Made by a program: the position numbers and the translations under genes | Part shown: positions 1-6,633 of the stretch, one piece after another | Position numbering within the stretch: position 1 is the stretch's first letter | Layout of the letters: each line of letters begins with the position of its first letter | From: a virus | Length of the DNA: 64,000 nucleotides | Reading direction: 5' to 3' (one strand) | Virus record (IMG/VR): IMGVR_UViG_3300033047_000025 | Span: 1 to 64,000 of that record | The notes under the pieces: model-generated | Told to the model about the DNA's origin: nothing | What the model saw: only the letters and a program-made list of their open reading frames with translations | Database searches by the model: none

Positions 1-1
1 C

Positions 2-385
2 AACCTGACCGGCGCCAATCTGATCGGCGCCGATCTTCACGACGCCAATCTGACCGGCGCCAACCTAACCTACGCCGACTTGATCGACGCCGACCTAACC
101 AACGTCAACCTGACCGGCGTCAACCTGACCGGCGCCAATCTGACCGGCGCCAATCTGACCGGCACTAGGATTCTATCCGGTCACTCCGACTACGAATGGC
201 ACACTGTTCCTGGCCATGACGGCAGGATTCTACACTATGGCTGCGAGCGTCGTACGATCGCATATTGGCGCGAACATGTGACCGAGATATGTGTCGAGCA
301 CGAACCAGTGAGGGCTGACCACTTCGAGCGTCAAATCCTAGAAATCATTGCGCTCTGCGAAACACTTGACGGTGAGGTGAGGTGA
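2..385 (+). CDS. Pentapeptide-repeat protein, 5' end outside window
   Basis: The gene enters the window in frame at base 2, so its start is missing. The first 55 or so visible residues are tandem pentapeptide repeats of the A(D/N)LxG type (NLTGA, NLIGA, DLTNV units), a pattern known to fold as a right-handed quadrilateral beta helix. A non-repeat tail of about 70 residues follows, rich in His and Glu, ending in TGA. Studied bacterial relatives (Qnr, MfpA) mimic DNA and bind gyrase; whether this one does is unknown. The coding DNA is a near-perfect 15-bp direct repeat, so copy number may vary or be misassembled. It heads a run of small plus-strand genes. Confidence 0.85.
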   Translation, partial: NLTGANLIGADLHDANLTGANLTYADLIDADLTNVNLTGVNLTGANLTGANLTGTRILSGHSDYEWHTVPGHDGRILHYGCERRTIAYWREHVTEICVEHEPVRADHFERQILEIIALCETLDGEVR

Positions 386-386
386 A

Positions 387-665
387 GTGATGACAATCAG
401 GACCAGACAACCGACACTATTAAATCCATTGGCGACCGTGGAAATAACGGTCGCTGGAGTCTACCGTGCCGCCGCGACTAACGGCATTGCGTCAGCGACT
501 ACCGTCAGTATTCGGCCCGGCAGCGCGATCGCTAGAGCTCTGTCCGATCTTCGCATGGACTATCCCGAAACATCTAGTATCGCCGTCGTCTCTTGGGCAT
601 CGGTGCACGATGACGACGTTCGCGAATGGGCTGGCCGATCCGTTTCTTGTGTGGGGGTGGAGTGA
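387..665 (+). CDS. Hypothetical protein, 92 aa
   Basis: Starts at GTG 387, or equally well at ATG 390, two bases after the previous stop. The protein is rich in Ala, Thr and Ser and has no recognised domain, signal peptide or membrane segment. Its TGA overlaps the next ATG as TGATG, which suggests translational coupling. I do not recognise the family. Confidence 0.6.
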   Translation: MMTIRTRQPTLLNPLATVEITVAGVYRAAATNGIASATTVSIRPGSAIARALSDLRMDYPETSSIAVVSWASVHDDDVREWAGRSVSCVGVE

Positions 666-1288
666 TGCCATACTTGTTTCGCTCGCCGGCAAAGGTAGTT
701 TTTTCTCACAACGAACTAGGTGATTGCCCCGAACGAGGAGTGTCCACGGCTTGCATGAGAAATCTTGAAACGCACGAATGCCAAGAAACGAGCGAGTGGG
801 TAACTACCTGGTTTAATGATGAACACACCAAGCACGGACTAGATCTGACCGGTTTGAACTGGTCGTACGGACCGGAGCAAGGTGACGGTGCCGGCCTATC
901 GGTCGACGTAGACGACTTATCCGCATACCTTGCATGGAGATGCGACGATCGCAACATAATCCGCCGATTACTATGGCTCAATCGTAACGGTGACGTGTCT
1001 CTGAGTTTCGTAGCCGTTGGCGGTCACTACAACGGAACACGTCGGAACCTGGAAGCTATCGAATCTTGCTGGCCGACGAAAGGTTTGCGAACGGCCATTG
1101 AGTGGCTGGAGGCAGACGCAGAACTATGTGCCAGAGAATTGGAATCGTGGATCATGGAGAAGATCATGGTCGATATTGACGAAGTAGGTAGCGTCAACAG
1201 ACTTAAGTGCGATCTTGAAGCGAACAATGCAGGAATCGACGAATACGGAAACTTTTACTCCTTATCGGAGTGCGAAAAAAAGGAGTAA
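665..1288 (+). CDS. Hypothetical protein with a QGDGAG motif, 207 aa
   Basis: ATG 665 is chosen because it overlaps the upstream stop (TGATG); the reading frame is open further upstream but that part lies inside the previous gene. An aromatic stretch followed by QGDGAG lies at residues 65-77. A similar QGDGA pattern occurs in a family of small phage proteins of unknown function, so this is a weak resemblance only. The C-terminal half is acidic and probably helical. A strong ribosome-binding site for the next gene overlaps its last codons. Confidence 0.65.
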   Translation: MPYLFRSPAKVVFSHNELGDCPERGVSTACMRNLETHECQETSEWVTTWFNDEHTKHGLDLTGLNWSYGPEQGDGAGLSVDVDDLSAYLAWRCDDRNIIRRLLWLNRNGDVSLSFVAVGGHYNGTRRNLEAIESCWPTKGLRTAIEWLEADAELCARELESWIMEKIMVDIDEVGSVNRLKCDLEANNAGIDEYGNFYSLSECEKKE

Positions 1289-1292
1289 CGCA

Positions 1293-2018
1293 ATGACTGA
1301 CGAAAACGCCATAAACGATACCGTCGCGGACGCAATTCTTGATTGCTTGGTATGCGAGGTACAGAGACGTAGCATCAATCTCCAGCAAGAGAGAACAATG
1401 ACACCAGACAAGCAAACCAAACTCTTCTCTATCAACAGCAACATACCAGGATGCATGCCGGACACCGAGGCCGAGCTGTTCCTTGAGTTCAACGACGCCA
1501 GACAATGCCTGATTGAGGCAATCATGGCCTACAACGAAGAGCACCCCAACTGGGAGATCGAAGGGGAGCCGGAGGCATCTATCGAGGCGGTGAAGTGCAA
1601 TGAAGAGGCGCCATTTATCGCGATGTTCCATGGTCGAGCGTTTTGCCTCGACTCGGTCCCCGTAGAGCCAGAAGACGAACGACGGATAGCCGTCGCTATG
1701 TCCGTCGACTGCTCAATATCCGAAGCCAACGACGCGAAGTACGGAGGCGGCGAATATGTCGAAGCTGATGGTGGCGAATATCGCGTGATGACTGATTCGG
1801 AAGCCAACGAAGCTTGGGATGAATCACTAGATAGCTATATTGATGATTTCATCATTCCTGAGATCGGTAACGATACGCTCAAGCAATACTTCGATATCGA
1901 ATCTTGGAAGCAAGACGCACGGTATGATGGTCGTGGGCATTGCCTAAATTGCTACGACGGGAGCGAAGAGTGCGAGACCGTCAACGGAATTGATTATTAC
2001 GTTTACAGGACAAACTAG
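1293..2018 (+). CDS. Hypothetical acidic protein, 241 aa
   Basis: ATG 1293 is preceded by AAAGGAG at good spacing, the clearest ribosome-binding site in this cluster; the upstream extension of the frame lies inside the previous gene. The protein is strongly acidic. Near the C-terminus it has a small Cys cluster (HCLNC, then C six residues on) that could bind a metal. No family recognised. The next gene begins two bases after its stop. Confidence 0.65.
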   Translation: MTDENAINDTVADAILDCLVCEVQRRSINLQQERTMTPDKQTKLFSINSNIPGCMPDTEAELFLEFNDARQCLIEAIMAYNEEHPNWEIEGEPEASIEAVKCNEEAPFIAMFHGRAFCLDSVPVEPEDERRIAVAMSVDCSISEANDAKYGGGEYVEADGGEYRVMTDSEANEAWDESLDSYIDDFIIPEIGNDTLKQYFDIESWKQDARYDGRGHCLNCYDGSEECETVNGIDYYVYRTN

Positions 2019-2019
2019 G

Positions 2020-2388
2020 ATGCCAACTATCAATATAGTTAATGGTGGAGATGCTAGTTTTACTAGCAACCGATTCGTTCTCTGGTTCGGAAACGTAGGA
2101 TCAACCTACCTGATGGTTTGGGCTGACCACTTGGATGAGGCTTTCGACGAGGCAATGGATTGGATTGCCGAAAACGAACCTGGATACCTTTGCGACGAAC
2201 AAGTCACCGAATCCTTCCTCGAGGCCAAGGCCGAAGGTAGGTCAGATGATGATGCGTTTGAGGATTCTTTGATAGACGTTTCAACCGGCGGAAACTCCGG
2301 GAATCATGTTAATTCGTGGGAATGGGGGATTGCATTGGACAATCCCAGTCGTGAGCAGATACTCGAACTGCAAGGGCGCCCGTGGTGA
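2020..2388 (+). CDS. Hypothetical acidic protein, 122 aa
   Basis: Starts at ATG 2020 directly after the upstream TAG. The central part is very acidic and helical (many Asp and Glu around residues 35-75), with several Trp. No family recognised. Its TGA overlaps the next ATG as TGATG. Confidence 0.6.
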   Translation: MPTINIVNGGDASFTSNRFVLWFGNVGSTYLMVWADHLDEAFDEAMDWIAENEPGYLCDEQVTESFLEAKAEGRSDDDAFEDSLIDVSTGGNSGNHVNSWEWGIALDNPSREQILELQGRPW

Positions 2389-2444
2389 TGGTTCTCGTAG
2401 GGCTTGCTGTTTTGGTCATCTGTAGAAACAGGGCGGAGCGATGA
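2388..2444 (+). CDS. Possible 18-aa membrane peptide
   Basis: A very short frame whose ATG overlaps the previous stop and whose TGA overlaps a further ATG at 2441. Its first 11 residues are all hydrophobic (VLVGLAVLVI core) followed by a basic tail, as in a minimal membrane peptide. It may be real or merely a coupling element that hands ribosomes on to the next gene. Confidence 0.3.
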   Translation: MVLVGLAVLVICRNRAER

Positions 2445-2497
2445 AACACAAAGATATATGCGGAGACTCATGGCCACTAGTTAAGGAGGGCCGTGCA

Positions 2498-2590
2498 ATG
2501 AAGAACCGGCTACGATCGCTCGCCGTGTTCCTCGCGTGCGTGGCCATGGGGCTCGTTTGCGGTTGGTGTTGTACCCAGGGGCTTTTATGA
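2498..2590 (+). CDS. Small membrane peptide, 30 aa
   Basis: ATG 2498 follows a near-perfect ribosome-binding site, AAGGAGGG at 2483-2490. The peptide has a basic N-terminus (MKNRLR), then a single hydrophobic segment with four Cys. An alternative in-frame ATG at 2441 overlaps the preceding stop and would add 19 residues. The TGA overlaps the next gene's ATG. Role unknown; the layout fits a small membrane-active phage protein. Confidence 0.5.
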   Translation: MKNRLRSLAVFLACVAMGLVCGWCCTQGLL

Positions 2591-2811
2591 CTTACACTCT
2601 TTTCCTCATGGTGGGTACCCAAGAACCGTCAGAAGGCCTTCGGACCCTATGCGAGATAGAGCATAAAAGTCTGGCCGAGGCTAAGCTAGAAGGCCGCGAA
2701 TGGCATGAAGCTGGACGACATAGGTACGCTAGCATCGTGAGCGACACGGGATCCGTATGGGAAGATGACGAAAAGGGTAAGTGGCATTCCTGTTTGCGGA
2801 CCCGGCAATAA
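2587..2811 (+). CDS. Hypothetical protein, 74 aa
   Basis: ATG 2587 overlaps the stop of the small membrane peptide (ATGA). The protein is short and charged, with no recognised motif. Its TAA stop lies in the loop of a GC hairpin followed by eight T residues, so transcription of this gene string probably ends, at least partly, right at the stop codon. Confidence 0.6.
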   Translation: MTYTLFLMVGTQEPSEGLRTLCEIEHKSLAEAKLEGREWHEAGRHRYASIVSDTGSVWEDDEKGKWHSCLRTRQ

Positions 2812-2826
2812 TACCCGGTTTTTTTT
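2802..2826 (+). terminator. Candidate intrinsic terminator
   Basis: Two CCGG tetramers (2802-2805 and 2815-2818) can pair with a 9-base loop and are followed directly by T8 at 2819-2826. The stem is short, so efficiency may be low. It overlaps the end of the 2587 gene. Confidence 0.4.
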
Positions 2827-2919
2827 CTCGGTTTGCTCGTGACTGGAAGTAGATCGGTCGATAGATTCCTGGCCATGACGAGTAAACAAACGATCAGCGA
2901 AGCTAAGCAAGGACGCAAG

Positions 2920-3138
2920 ATGAACACTCTCTACACGCCAGTGACGGAACTGCCCGCTAGCTTTCCCCGATCTCTCGCCGAGGCCGAAGCACTCTCTACT
3001 CGCGACCTTCTTCGCGTAGAAAGCTACGCTAGTCGCTATCCGTATGACGCGAACGATGTCCGATTCGTGGCGATAGAGCTCAGCGGTTACTTCGCGAACG
3101 CGATCCTCGCGGAACGCGAAAACGGTGGGCCGCTCTAA
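2920..3138 (+). CDS. Hypothetical protein, 72 aa
   Basis: ATG 2920 has an AAGGA-type ribosome-binding site. The frame is open upstream to 2833, but that part crosses the T-run of the candidate terminator and has no better start. The protein is probably helical with a conserved-looking acidic and aromatic middle. No family recognised. Confidence 0.55.
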   Translation: MNTLYTPVTELPASFPRSLAEAEALSTRDLLRVESYASRYPYDANDVRFVAIELSGYFANAILAERENGGPL

Positions 3139-3224
3139 CCTGCTTCGCCTCGCCCTCGTAAAGGGCCTCATTCCGTACGCTGCCGGTCGCAGCGCAACCC
3201 AGCAACCCAGCAACGAAAGAGAAG

Positions 3225-3620
3225 ATGGACAACAAAAACAAACGAGTAGTAATCACAATGACCAACGATTCCCCGGTCAGTATCGTGGCGTCAGACTGGC
3301 CGATTATCGCCGAATCCAGCGGCGATAGCTATTCTGGTTCCGACTATTGCCGGCACCAGCAAGCGCTAGGCCAGGGCGAGTGTGACACCTACTGGATTAG
3401 AGTTCGGCAGCACCAAGATGGGCGTGCGATCATCTACGCGTCATGCGACGGTGCCACGGCGTGGACGGAATCGGAATCGTGGCGAGCGGGCCAGATGGTA
3501 GACTCTGGCGATGACATCATCGGAGCGATCACAGAGGTGGCCACGGGATGCGAGCCACCGTTGCCGGAATCGGTAACGCGTGAAATATTCGAGGATCTGC
3601 CGGCGAGAAACCTGGATTAG
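3225..3620 (+). CDS. Hypothetical protein, 131 aa
   Basis: The N-terminal 20 residues are basic and beta-like; the middle has several Trp and Tyr and a GxGECDTYW stretch; the C-terminus is acidic. No signal peptide or membrane segment. Last gene before the 837-bp non-coding region and followed within 30 bp by a hairpin terminator. Not recognised. Confidence 0.6.
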   Translation: MDNKNKRVVITMTNDSPVSIVASDWPIIAESSGDSYSGSDYCRHQQALGQGECDTYWIRVRQHQDGRAIIYASCDGATAWTESESWRAGQMVDSGDDIIGAITEVATGCEPPLPESVTREIFEDLPARNLD

Positions 3621-3646
3621 AGCCGGGAACAAGTGACGGAGAGTAG

Positions 3647-3676
3647 CTGGCCACATCGCGTGGCCGGTGTCTTTTT
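3647..3676 (+). terminator. Intrinsic terminator after first plus-strand gene block
   Basis: CTGGCCAC (3647-3654) pairs with GTGGCCGG (3660-3667) around a 5-base loop, with one G-T pair, and is followed four bases later by T5 (3672-3676). It lies just after the stop of the 3225-3620 gene and separates that block from the non-coding region. Confidence 0.6.
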
Positions 3677-3835
3677 GTACCTAGTTCGAGCGCTTGTAGC
3701 GTCGTCTGCTTGCCGATCGTCATTGGCATGCAATGACACGTCTAGCTAGAGATCGTAGCGCACAGCGCAACGTTGGGAGCCTTGTTCGCGGAAGACGGCC
3801 TTAAGGGGACTACAGGGGCGAAACTAAGGGGGTGA

Positions 3836-3867
3836 GACAAGTTGTCGTAGGCTTCAGACAAATTGTC
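3836..3867. promoter_or_regulatory. Paired 11-bp palindromes, operator-like
   Basis: Two copies of GACAA-N-TTGTC occur, at 3836-3846 and 3857-3867. Their centres (3841 and 3862) are exactly 21 bp apart, two DNA turns, so bound dimers would sit on the same face. This is the usual layout of a repressor operator pair. The binding protein is not known; the 4458 gene product is one candidate. Confidence 0.55.
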
Positions 3868-3877
3868 TGCGGTTACT

Positions 3878-3891
3878 ACTACCTAGGTAGT
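3878..3891. repeat. Perfect 14-bp palindrome
   Basis: ACTACCTAGGTAGT reads identically on both strands. It lies 10 bp downstream of the operator-like pair and could be a further protein-binding site. Confidence 0.45.
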
Positions 3892-3928
3892 TTTGCCAAG
3901 CTTTTGCCACGTTTTCAGTCCCAAAGGG

Positions 3929-3963
3929 GTCCCGTTATTGAGACTGAGTCTCAATAGTGGGAC
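3929..3963. repeat. Long inverted repeat / hairpin
   Basis: TATTGAGACT (3936-3945) and AGTCTCAATA (3947-3956) flank a single central base. The dyad extends outward through two G-T wobble pairs to GTCCC (3929-3933) and GGGAC (3959-3963), giving 17 pairs in RNA. A further half-site ATTGAGACT is at 3967-3975. No T-run follows, so it is not an obvious terminator; a replication or regulatory site is more likely. Confidence 0.55.
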
Positions 3964-3982
3964 TGGATTGAGACTAGGCGAA

Positions 3983-4052
3983 TCGACCCGAATCGACCGG
4001 GAATCGACCCGGCGAGTCGACCGGCATCGACCGGCGAGTCGACCGAGTCGAC
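3983..4052. repeat. Seven TCGAC iterons with about 11-bp phasing
   Basis: TCGAC begins at 3983, 3993, 4004, 4017, 4027, 4039 and 4048: spacings of 10, 11, 13, 10, 12 and 9, mean 10.8 bp, close to one helical turn. The flanks are (A/G)(A/T)TCGACC-like. Phased short repeats next to inverted repeats are typical of replication-initiator or partition-protein binding sites. Function inferred only. Confidence 0.5.
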
Positions 4053-4182
4053 GCGACGTAGCCGCGATCGCCGACAAGGATCGTGCCAGTCGATTGGAGC
4101 CGACACACAGAACCGTGAGCGCAACATAATGACCCTTATCAGAGCATAGCCGTTACGCCATTGTTACACGGCCTAGTCGAGC

Positions 4183-4283
4183 CGTTACAAACATGTTGCA
4201 AGATATTGCAGGTATGGGACAACTGGCGTTACAAACATGTTGCAAGATATTGCAGGTATGGGACAACTGGCGTTACAAACATG
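4183..4283. repeat. 44-bp tandem repeat, 2.3 copies
   Basis: A 44-bp unit beginning CGTTACAAACATG occurs at 4183-4226 and 4227-4270 with no mismatch, followed by the first 13 bases of a third copy (4271-4283). Each unit contains the palindrome AACATGTT and the inverted pair TGCAA/TTGCA. Lone GTTAC copies also occur at 4152 and 4163. A C-rich tract follows (4291-4350). Candidate iterons. Confidence 0.6.
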
Positions 4284-4419
4284 GGACATCCCCCCCCCGT
4301 CCCGACCGACCGACCACCTCCCCCCTTCGACCCCCAGGCCCCCCTAGCCGTAAACATTACTTATTCAGAACACCCTATGCACACCGCCCTACAGACCAAG
4401 AAGTTCCGGGCTAACACCC

Positions 4420-4448
4420 TTGACGGACCTCCAAAAGTAGTGTATAAG
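4420..4448 (+). promoter_or_regulatory. Sigma70-type promoter
   Basis: TTGACG (4420-4425), a 17-bp spacer and TATAAG (4443-4448) match the bacterial housekeeping consensus at the ideal spacing. The start codon of the next gene (4458) is only nine bases past the -10 box, so the transcript is predicted to be leaderless or nearly so. No ribosome-binding site is present before that ATG, which agrees. Confidence 0.65.
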
Positions 4449-4457
4449 TAAATATTC

Positions 4458-5054
4458 ATGAGTAAAAAGAGCCCTCTACGACCCGTGCCTCCCCCGGACG
4501 GCTACGTAAGGATGGTCCGTAGGCGAACTCCGAGCAGGGCTTACGCCTGCAGGGTGTGCTCACACCCGATTGCCAGGGACTCGGTCTACGAGTTTTGCAG
4601 GGCCAAGGAAGTATTTGAGACGACCAACATCTCCTACAACAAGTTCCTGACTCAGTATGTCGAAGGCGTCATCGGTTTTCCGATCAACTACCAGTCGTTC
4701 ATGACGCATGTGAACAACCATGTTCGGCCGGCTCTGCGTCGAGAGATGAGGGAAGTCGAGATCGAGCGCAACCGCGTTGATGACATGGAATGGAAGCCGC
4801 CAGACCTGAGCGACTTCCTGGTGTCGAGTAAGGATGGGGCACCCCTTCCCTACGAGCACTCGGGCCGTCCACCCGCAGTCATAGCCAACGACAAAGGGCT
4901 AGAGCCAACCGAAGACCTCGACCCAGTGACCCACCCAGAGTTTGACGACGTTCCCAAGAAGGATTGGGACCCAGAAGTTGACCAATGCGCTTCTACCTAT
5001 GCTAGGTTCTGGCGTGAGCAGGGCGATGACAAGATGCAGAAGGAAGACGAATGA
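4458..5054 (+). CDS. Putative zinc-dependent DNA-binding protein, 198 aa
   Basis: Residues 31-35 are CRVCS followed by HP, and about 45 residues later comes a helix with HVNNH. This CxxC(S)HP...HxxxH layout resembles a group of phage and archaeal small DNA-binding proteins in which the Cys and His pairs bind zinc beside a helix-turn-helix-like helix pair. The C-terminal half is acidic and probably disordered. It is the first gene after the structured non-coding region and is driven by the promoter at 4420-4448 on a near-leaderless transcript, so a regulatory or origin-binding role is plausible but inferred. The stop is TGA; the same frame continues into a methyltransferase fragment. Confidence 0.65.
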   Translation: MSKKSPLRPVPPPDGYVRMVRRRTPSRAYACRVCSHPIARDSVYEFCRAKEVFETTNISYNKFLTQYVEGVIGFPINYQSFMTHVNNHVRPALRREMREVEIERNRVDDMEWKPPDLSDFLVSSKDGAPLPYEHSGRPPAVIANDKGLEPTEDLDPVTHPEFDDVPKKDWDPEVDQCASTYARFWREQGDDKMQKEDE

Positions 5055-5231
5055 GCAAGCATCAAACTATCTGGCTGTAAGCCTGGAGACACGGTGTATG
5101 ATCCGTTCATGGGAAGTGGGACGACACTAGTCGCTGCTTACACCCTTGGTATGCATGGTATTGGAACTGATACCGATGAAGGCTACGTCGGCCATGCTGT
5201 AGATCGCCTTAAAAAAGTGAGCACCCAATGA
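5051..5231 (+). pseudogene. DNA methyltransferase remnant with internal deletion
   Basis: ATG 5051 overlaps the previous stop (ATGA) and opens a frame that dies after nine codons (MSKHQTIWL). In another frame, the bases from about 5073 to the TGA at 5229-5231 encode the C-terminal end of a beta-class amino-methyltransferase, with SAM-binding motif DPFMGSGTT. That TGA overlaps the next gene's ATG (ATGA). Both gene ends and both couplings survive, while the central part, including the expected DPPY catalytic motif, is gone. The simplest reading is a gene that suffered an internal out-of-frame deletion. An intact methyltransferase exists at 56810-57868. Confidence 0.7.
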
Positions 5232-5707
5232 GCAACGTATACGTCATAGGCGACCTCCACCTGGGCCACCGCAAATTGGCGGAGATTCGAGGATTCCCGA
5301 ACACCGAAGAACACGATCTAACAATCCTGAATCGGTGGAATGAGACAGTGCATAAACGTGACGTCGTCTACCTACTAGGTGACGCTTGCTTCGGCAACCT
5401 GAACGCCCTAACTCGCCTGAACGGCACCAAGAAACTGGCGATGGGCAACCACGACAAGAACGCGTCGGCTTACGTGGACATTTTCTCCCAGGTTCGCGCC
5501 ATGTACCAGTTCGACGGGTGTCTGCTGACCCACATTCCGGTGCATCCATGTCAATTCAGGCGGTGGGAGCTGAATGTCCATGGGCATACCCACTCGCACA
5601 GCCTCGATGACGACCGATACGTCAATGTGAGTGCTGAAGAGATCAATCTGAGGCCAGTATTGCTTCGACAGTTGATTCACGAGCGCCGAACCAGTAGGAT
5701 GCTGTGA
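5228..5707 (+). CDS. Calcineurin-like metallophosphoesterase, 159 aa
   Basis: All metal-binding and catalytic motifs of the family are present in order: GDLHLGH (D9, H11), GD (G51-D52), GNHD (N74, H75, D76), TH (H102) and GHTH (H120, H122). The protein is a compact single domain, like small phage and bacterial phosphoesterases acting on nucleotides or phosphodiesters; the substrate cannot be read from sequence. ATG overlaps the end of the methyltransferase remnant (ATGA), so expression was probably coupled to it. A HAD phosphatase and a second phosphoesterase follow nearby. Confidence 0.85.
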   Translation: MSNVYVIGDLHLGHRKLAEIRGFPNTEEHDLTILNRWNETVHKRDVVYLLGDACFGNLNALTRLNGTKKLAMGNHDKNASAYVDIFSQVRAMYQFDGCLLTHIPVHPCQFRRWELNVHGHTHSHSLDDDRYVNVSAEEINLRPVLLRQLIHERRTSRML

Positions 5708-6051
5708 TGGACGAACAACTACAAGCCGAATTGATCTCGATACTGCGCGAACTGAAAAACGGAGCATCGCCCGCGTTCCAAGAGATTCTCGCCCAGCGGG
5801 TGACCTATTGCTGGGTGCAGACGGCGATGTACTGCACTTGGATCATCCTGTCCTTGGTGTGTGTGTGTTGGTCCGAGAGGGTGACCCGTGGAAAGGCTTG
5901 GGTGGATGGTGAGCAACTTGGCCCGAGGATGATATTTGGCGCCACCATCGTATTCGCTCTCTTAACGACACCATCATTCCTCAACGACGTATTCGAAAGC
6001 TTCGGCGAAGCCATCGCCCCCCTCGGCCGCGTGATGGAGATTATGCGATGA
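5707..6051 (+). CDS. Membrane protein with two hydrophobic segments, 114 aa
   Basis: ATG 5707 overlaps the upstream TGA (TGATG). Two probable membrane helices lie at about residues 37-57 and 77-95, separated by a basic loop, with an N-terminal amphipathic helix. No holin or transporter family recognised. The stop overlaps the next ATG (ATGA), so it is part of a coupled string. Confidence 0.6.
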   Translation: MDEQLQAELISILRELKNGASPAFQEILAQRVTYCWVQTAMYCTWIILSLVCVCWSERVTRGKAWVDGEQLGPRMIFGATIVFALLTTPSFLNDVFESFGEAIAPLGRVMEIMR

Positions 6052-6452
6052 AACACCCCCTAATCATCGGCGTCGACTTCGACGGCACTATCGTCAAGCA
6101 CGAGTATCCCGGCATAGGCGGTGTCGTCCCTGGTGCGATCGAGACGATGGAGGCCTGCGCCGACTATGGCGCGAAGCTGATCCTATGGACCATGCGTAGC
6201 AATCAGACCCTTGACGATGCCATTGCATTCCTTGATGATCACGATGTCCCCATATTTGCCGTGAACCGAAACCCCGAGCAAGAAGTATGGACAAGCAGCC
6301 CGAAGGCTCACTGCCACGTCTACATCGACGACTTGGCATTCGGATGTCCGCTGGTCTACCCCGATTACCTGGGAGGGCAACCGTATGTCGACTGGTCTAA
6401 GGTGGCGCCTAAGCTGATTGCCATGGCAGGAATGGGTGGCAACTATGCGTAG
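6048..6452 (+). CDS. HAD-superfamily phosphatase, 134 aa
   Basis: The four HAD motifs are visible: motif I VDFDGT (D10, D12), motif II Thr in LWTMR (T48), motif III Lys (K86) and motif IV YIDD (D94, D95). The small cap-less form fits phage phosphohydrolases that act on nucleotides or 3'/5' phosphate ends. The protein lies between a membrane protein and small unknown genes, with ATGA coupling upstream. Substrate unknown. Confidence 0.8.
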   Translation: MKHPLIIGVDFDGTIVKHEYPGIGGVVPGAIETMEACADYGAKLILWTMRSNQTLDDAIAFLDDHDVPIFAVNRNPEQEVWTSSPKAHCHVYIDDLAFGCPLVYPDYLGGQPYVDWSKVAPKLIAMAGMGGNYA

Positions 6453-6633
6453 CGCAGAAGAATGGCACAAGGAGCGGCTGTCTAGCTCGGACTGCTTCAA
6501 CCCTGAGTGGATTCGAAATATCCAGCGCGAGGCGTTTGATGCTGGGGTGGAGGCGATGGCTGAAGCTTCCGTTGCGCAATTTTCAGAACAGCTCCAAGAA
6601 TTGAGTCCGCTGATCAAAGAGGCCCGACCGTGA
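6445..6633 (+). CDS. Hypothetical helical protein, 62 aa
   Basis: ATG 6445 overlaps the end of the phosphatase gene by eight bases; the longer frame to 6418 lies within that gene. The protein is helical and acidic, with an AFDAGVEAMAEAS segment typical of small phage proteins of unknown function. The next gene starts with a GTGA overlap. Confidence 0.55.
   Translation: MRSAEEWHKERLSSSDCFNPEWIRNIQREAFDAGVEAMAEASVAQFSEQLQELSPLIKEARP

Noticed and set aside
4183-4283. Tandem repeats considered as a CRISPR array
   Set aside because: The 44-bp units are directly adjacent with no variable spacers and no cas genes are present.
3893-4451. Plus-strand frames in the structured non-coding region
   Set aside because: They consist of translated repeats and C-rich tracts and lack ribosome-binding sites and start/stop coupling.
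5052-5054. Genome-wide stop codon recoding (TGA or TAG read as amino acid)
   Set aside because: TAA, TAG and TGA all end well-recognised genes throughout the window, often overlapping the next start; three isolated in-frame stops are better explained by mutation or deletion.
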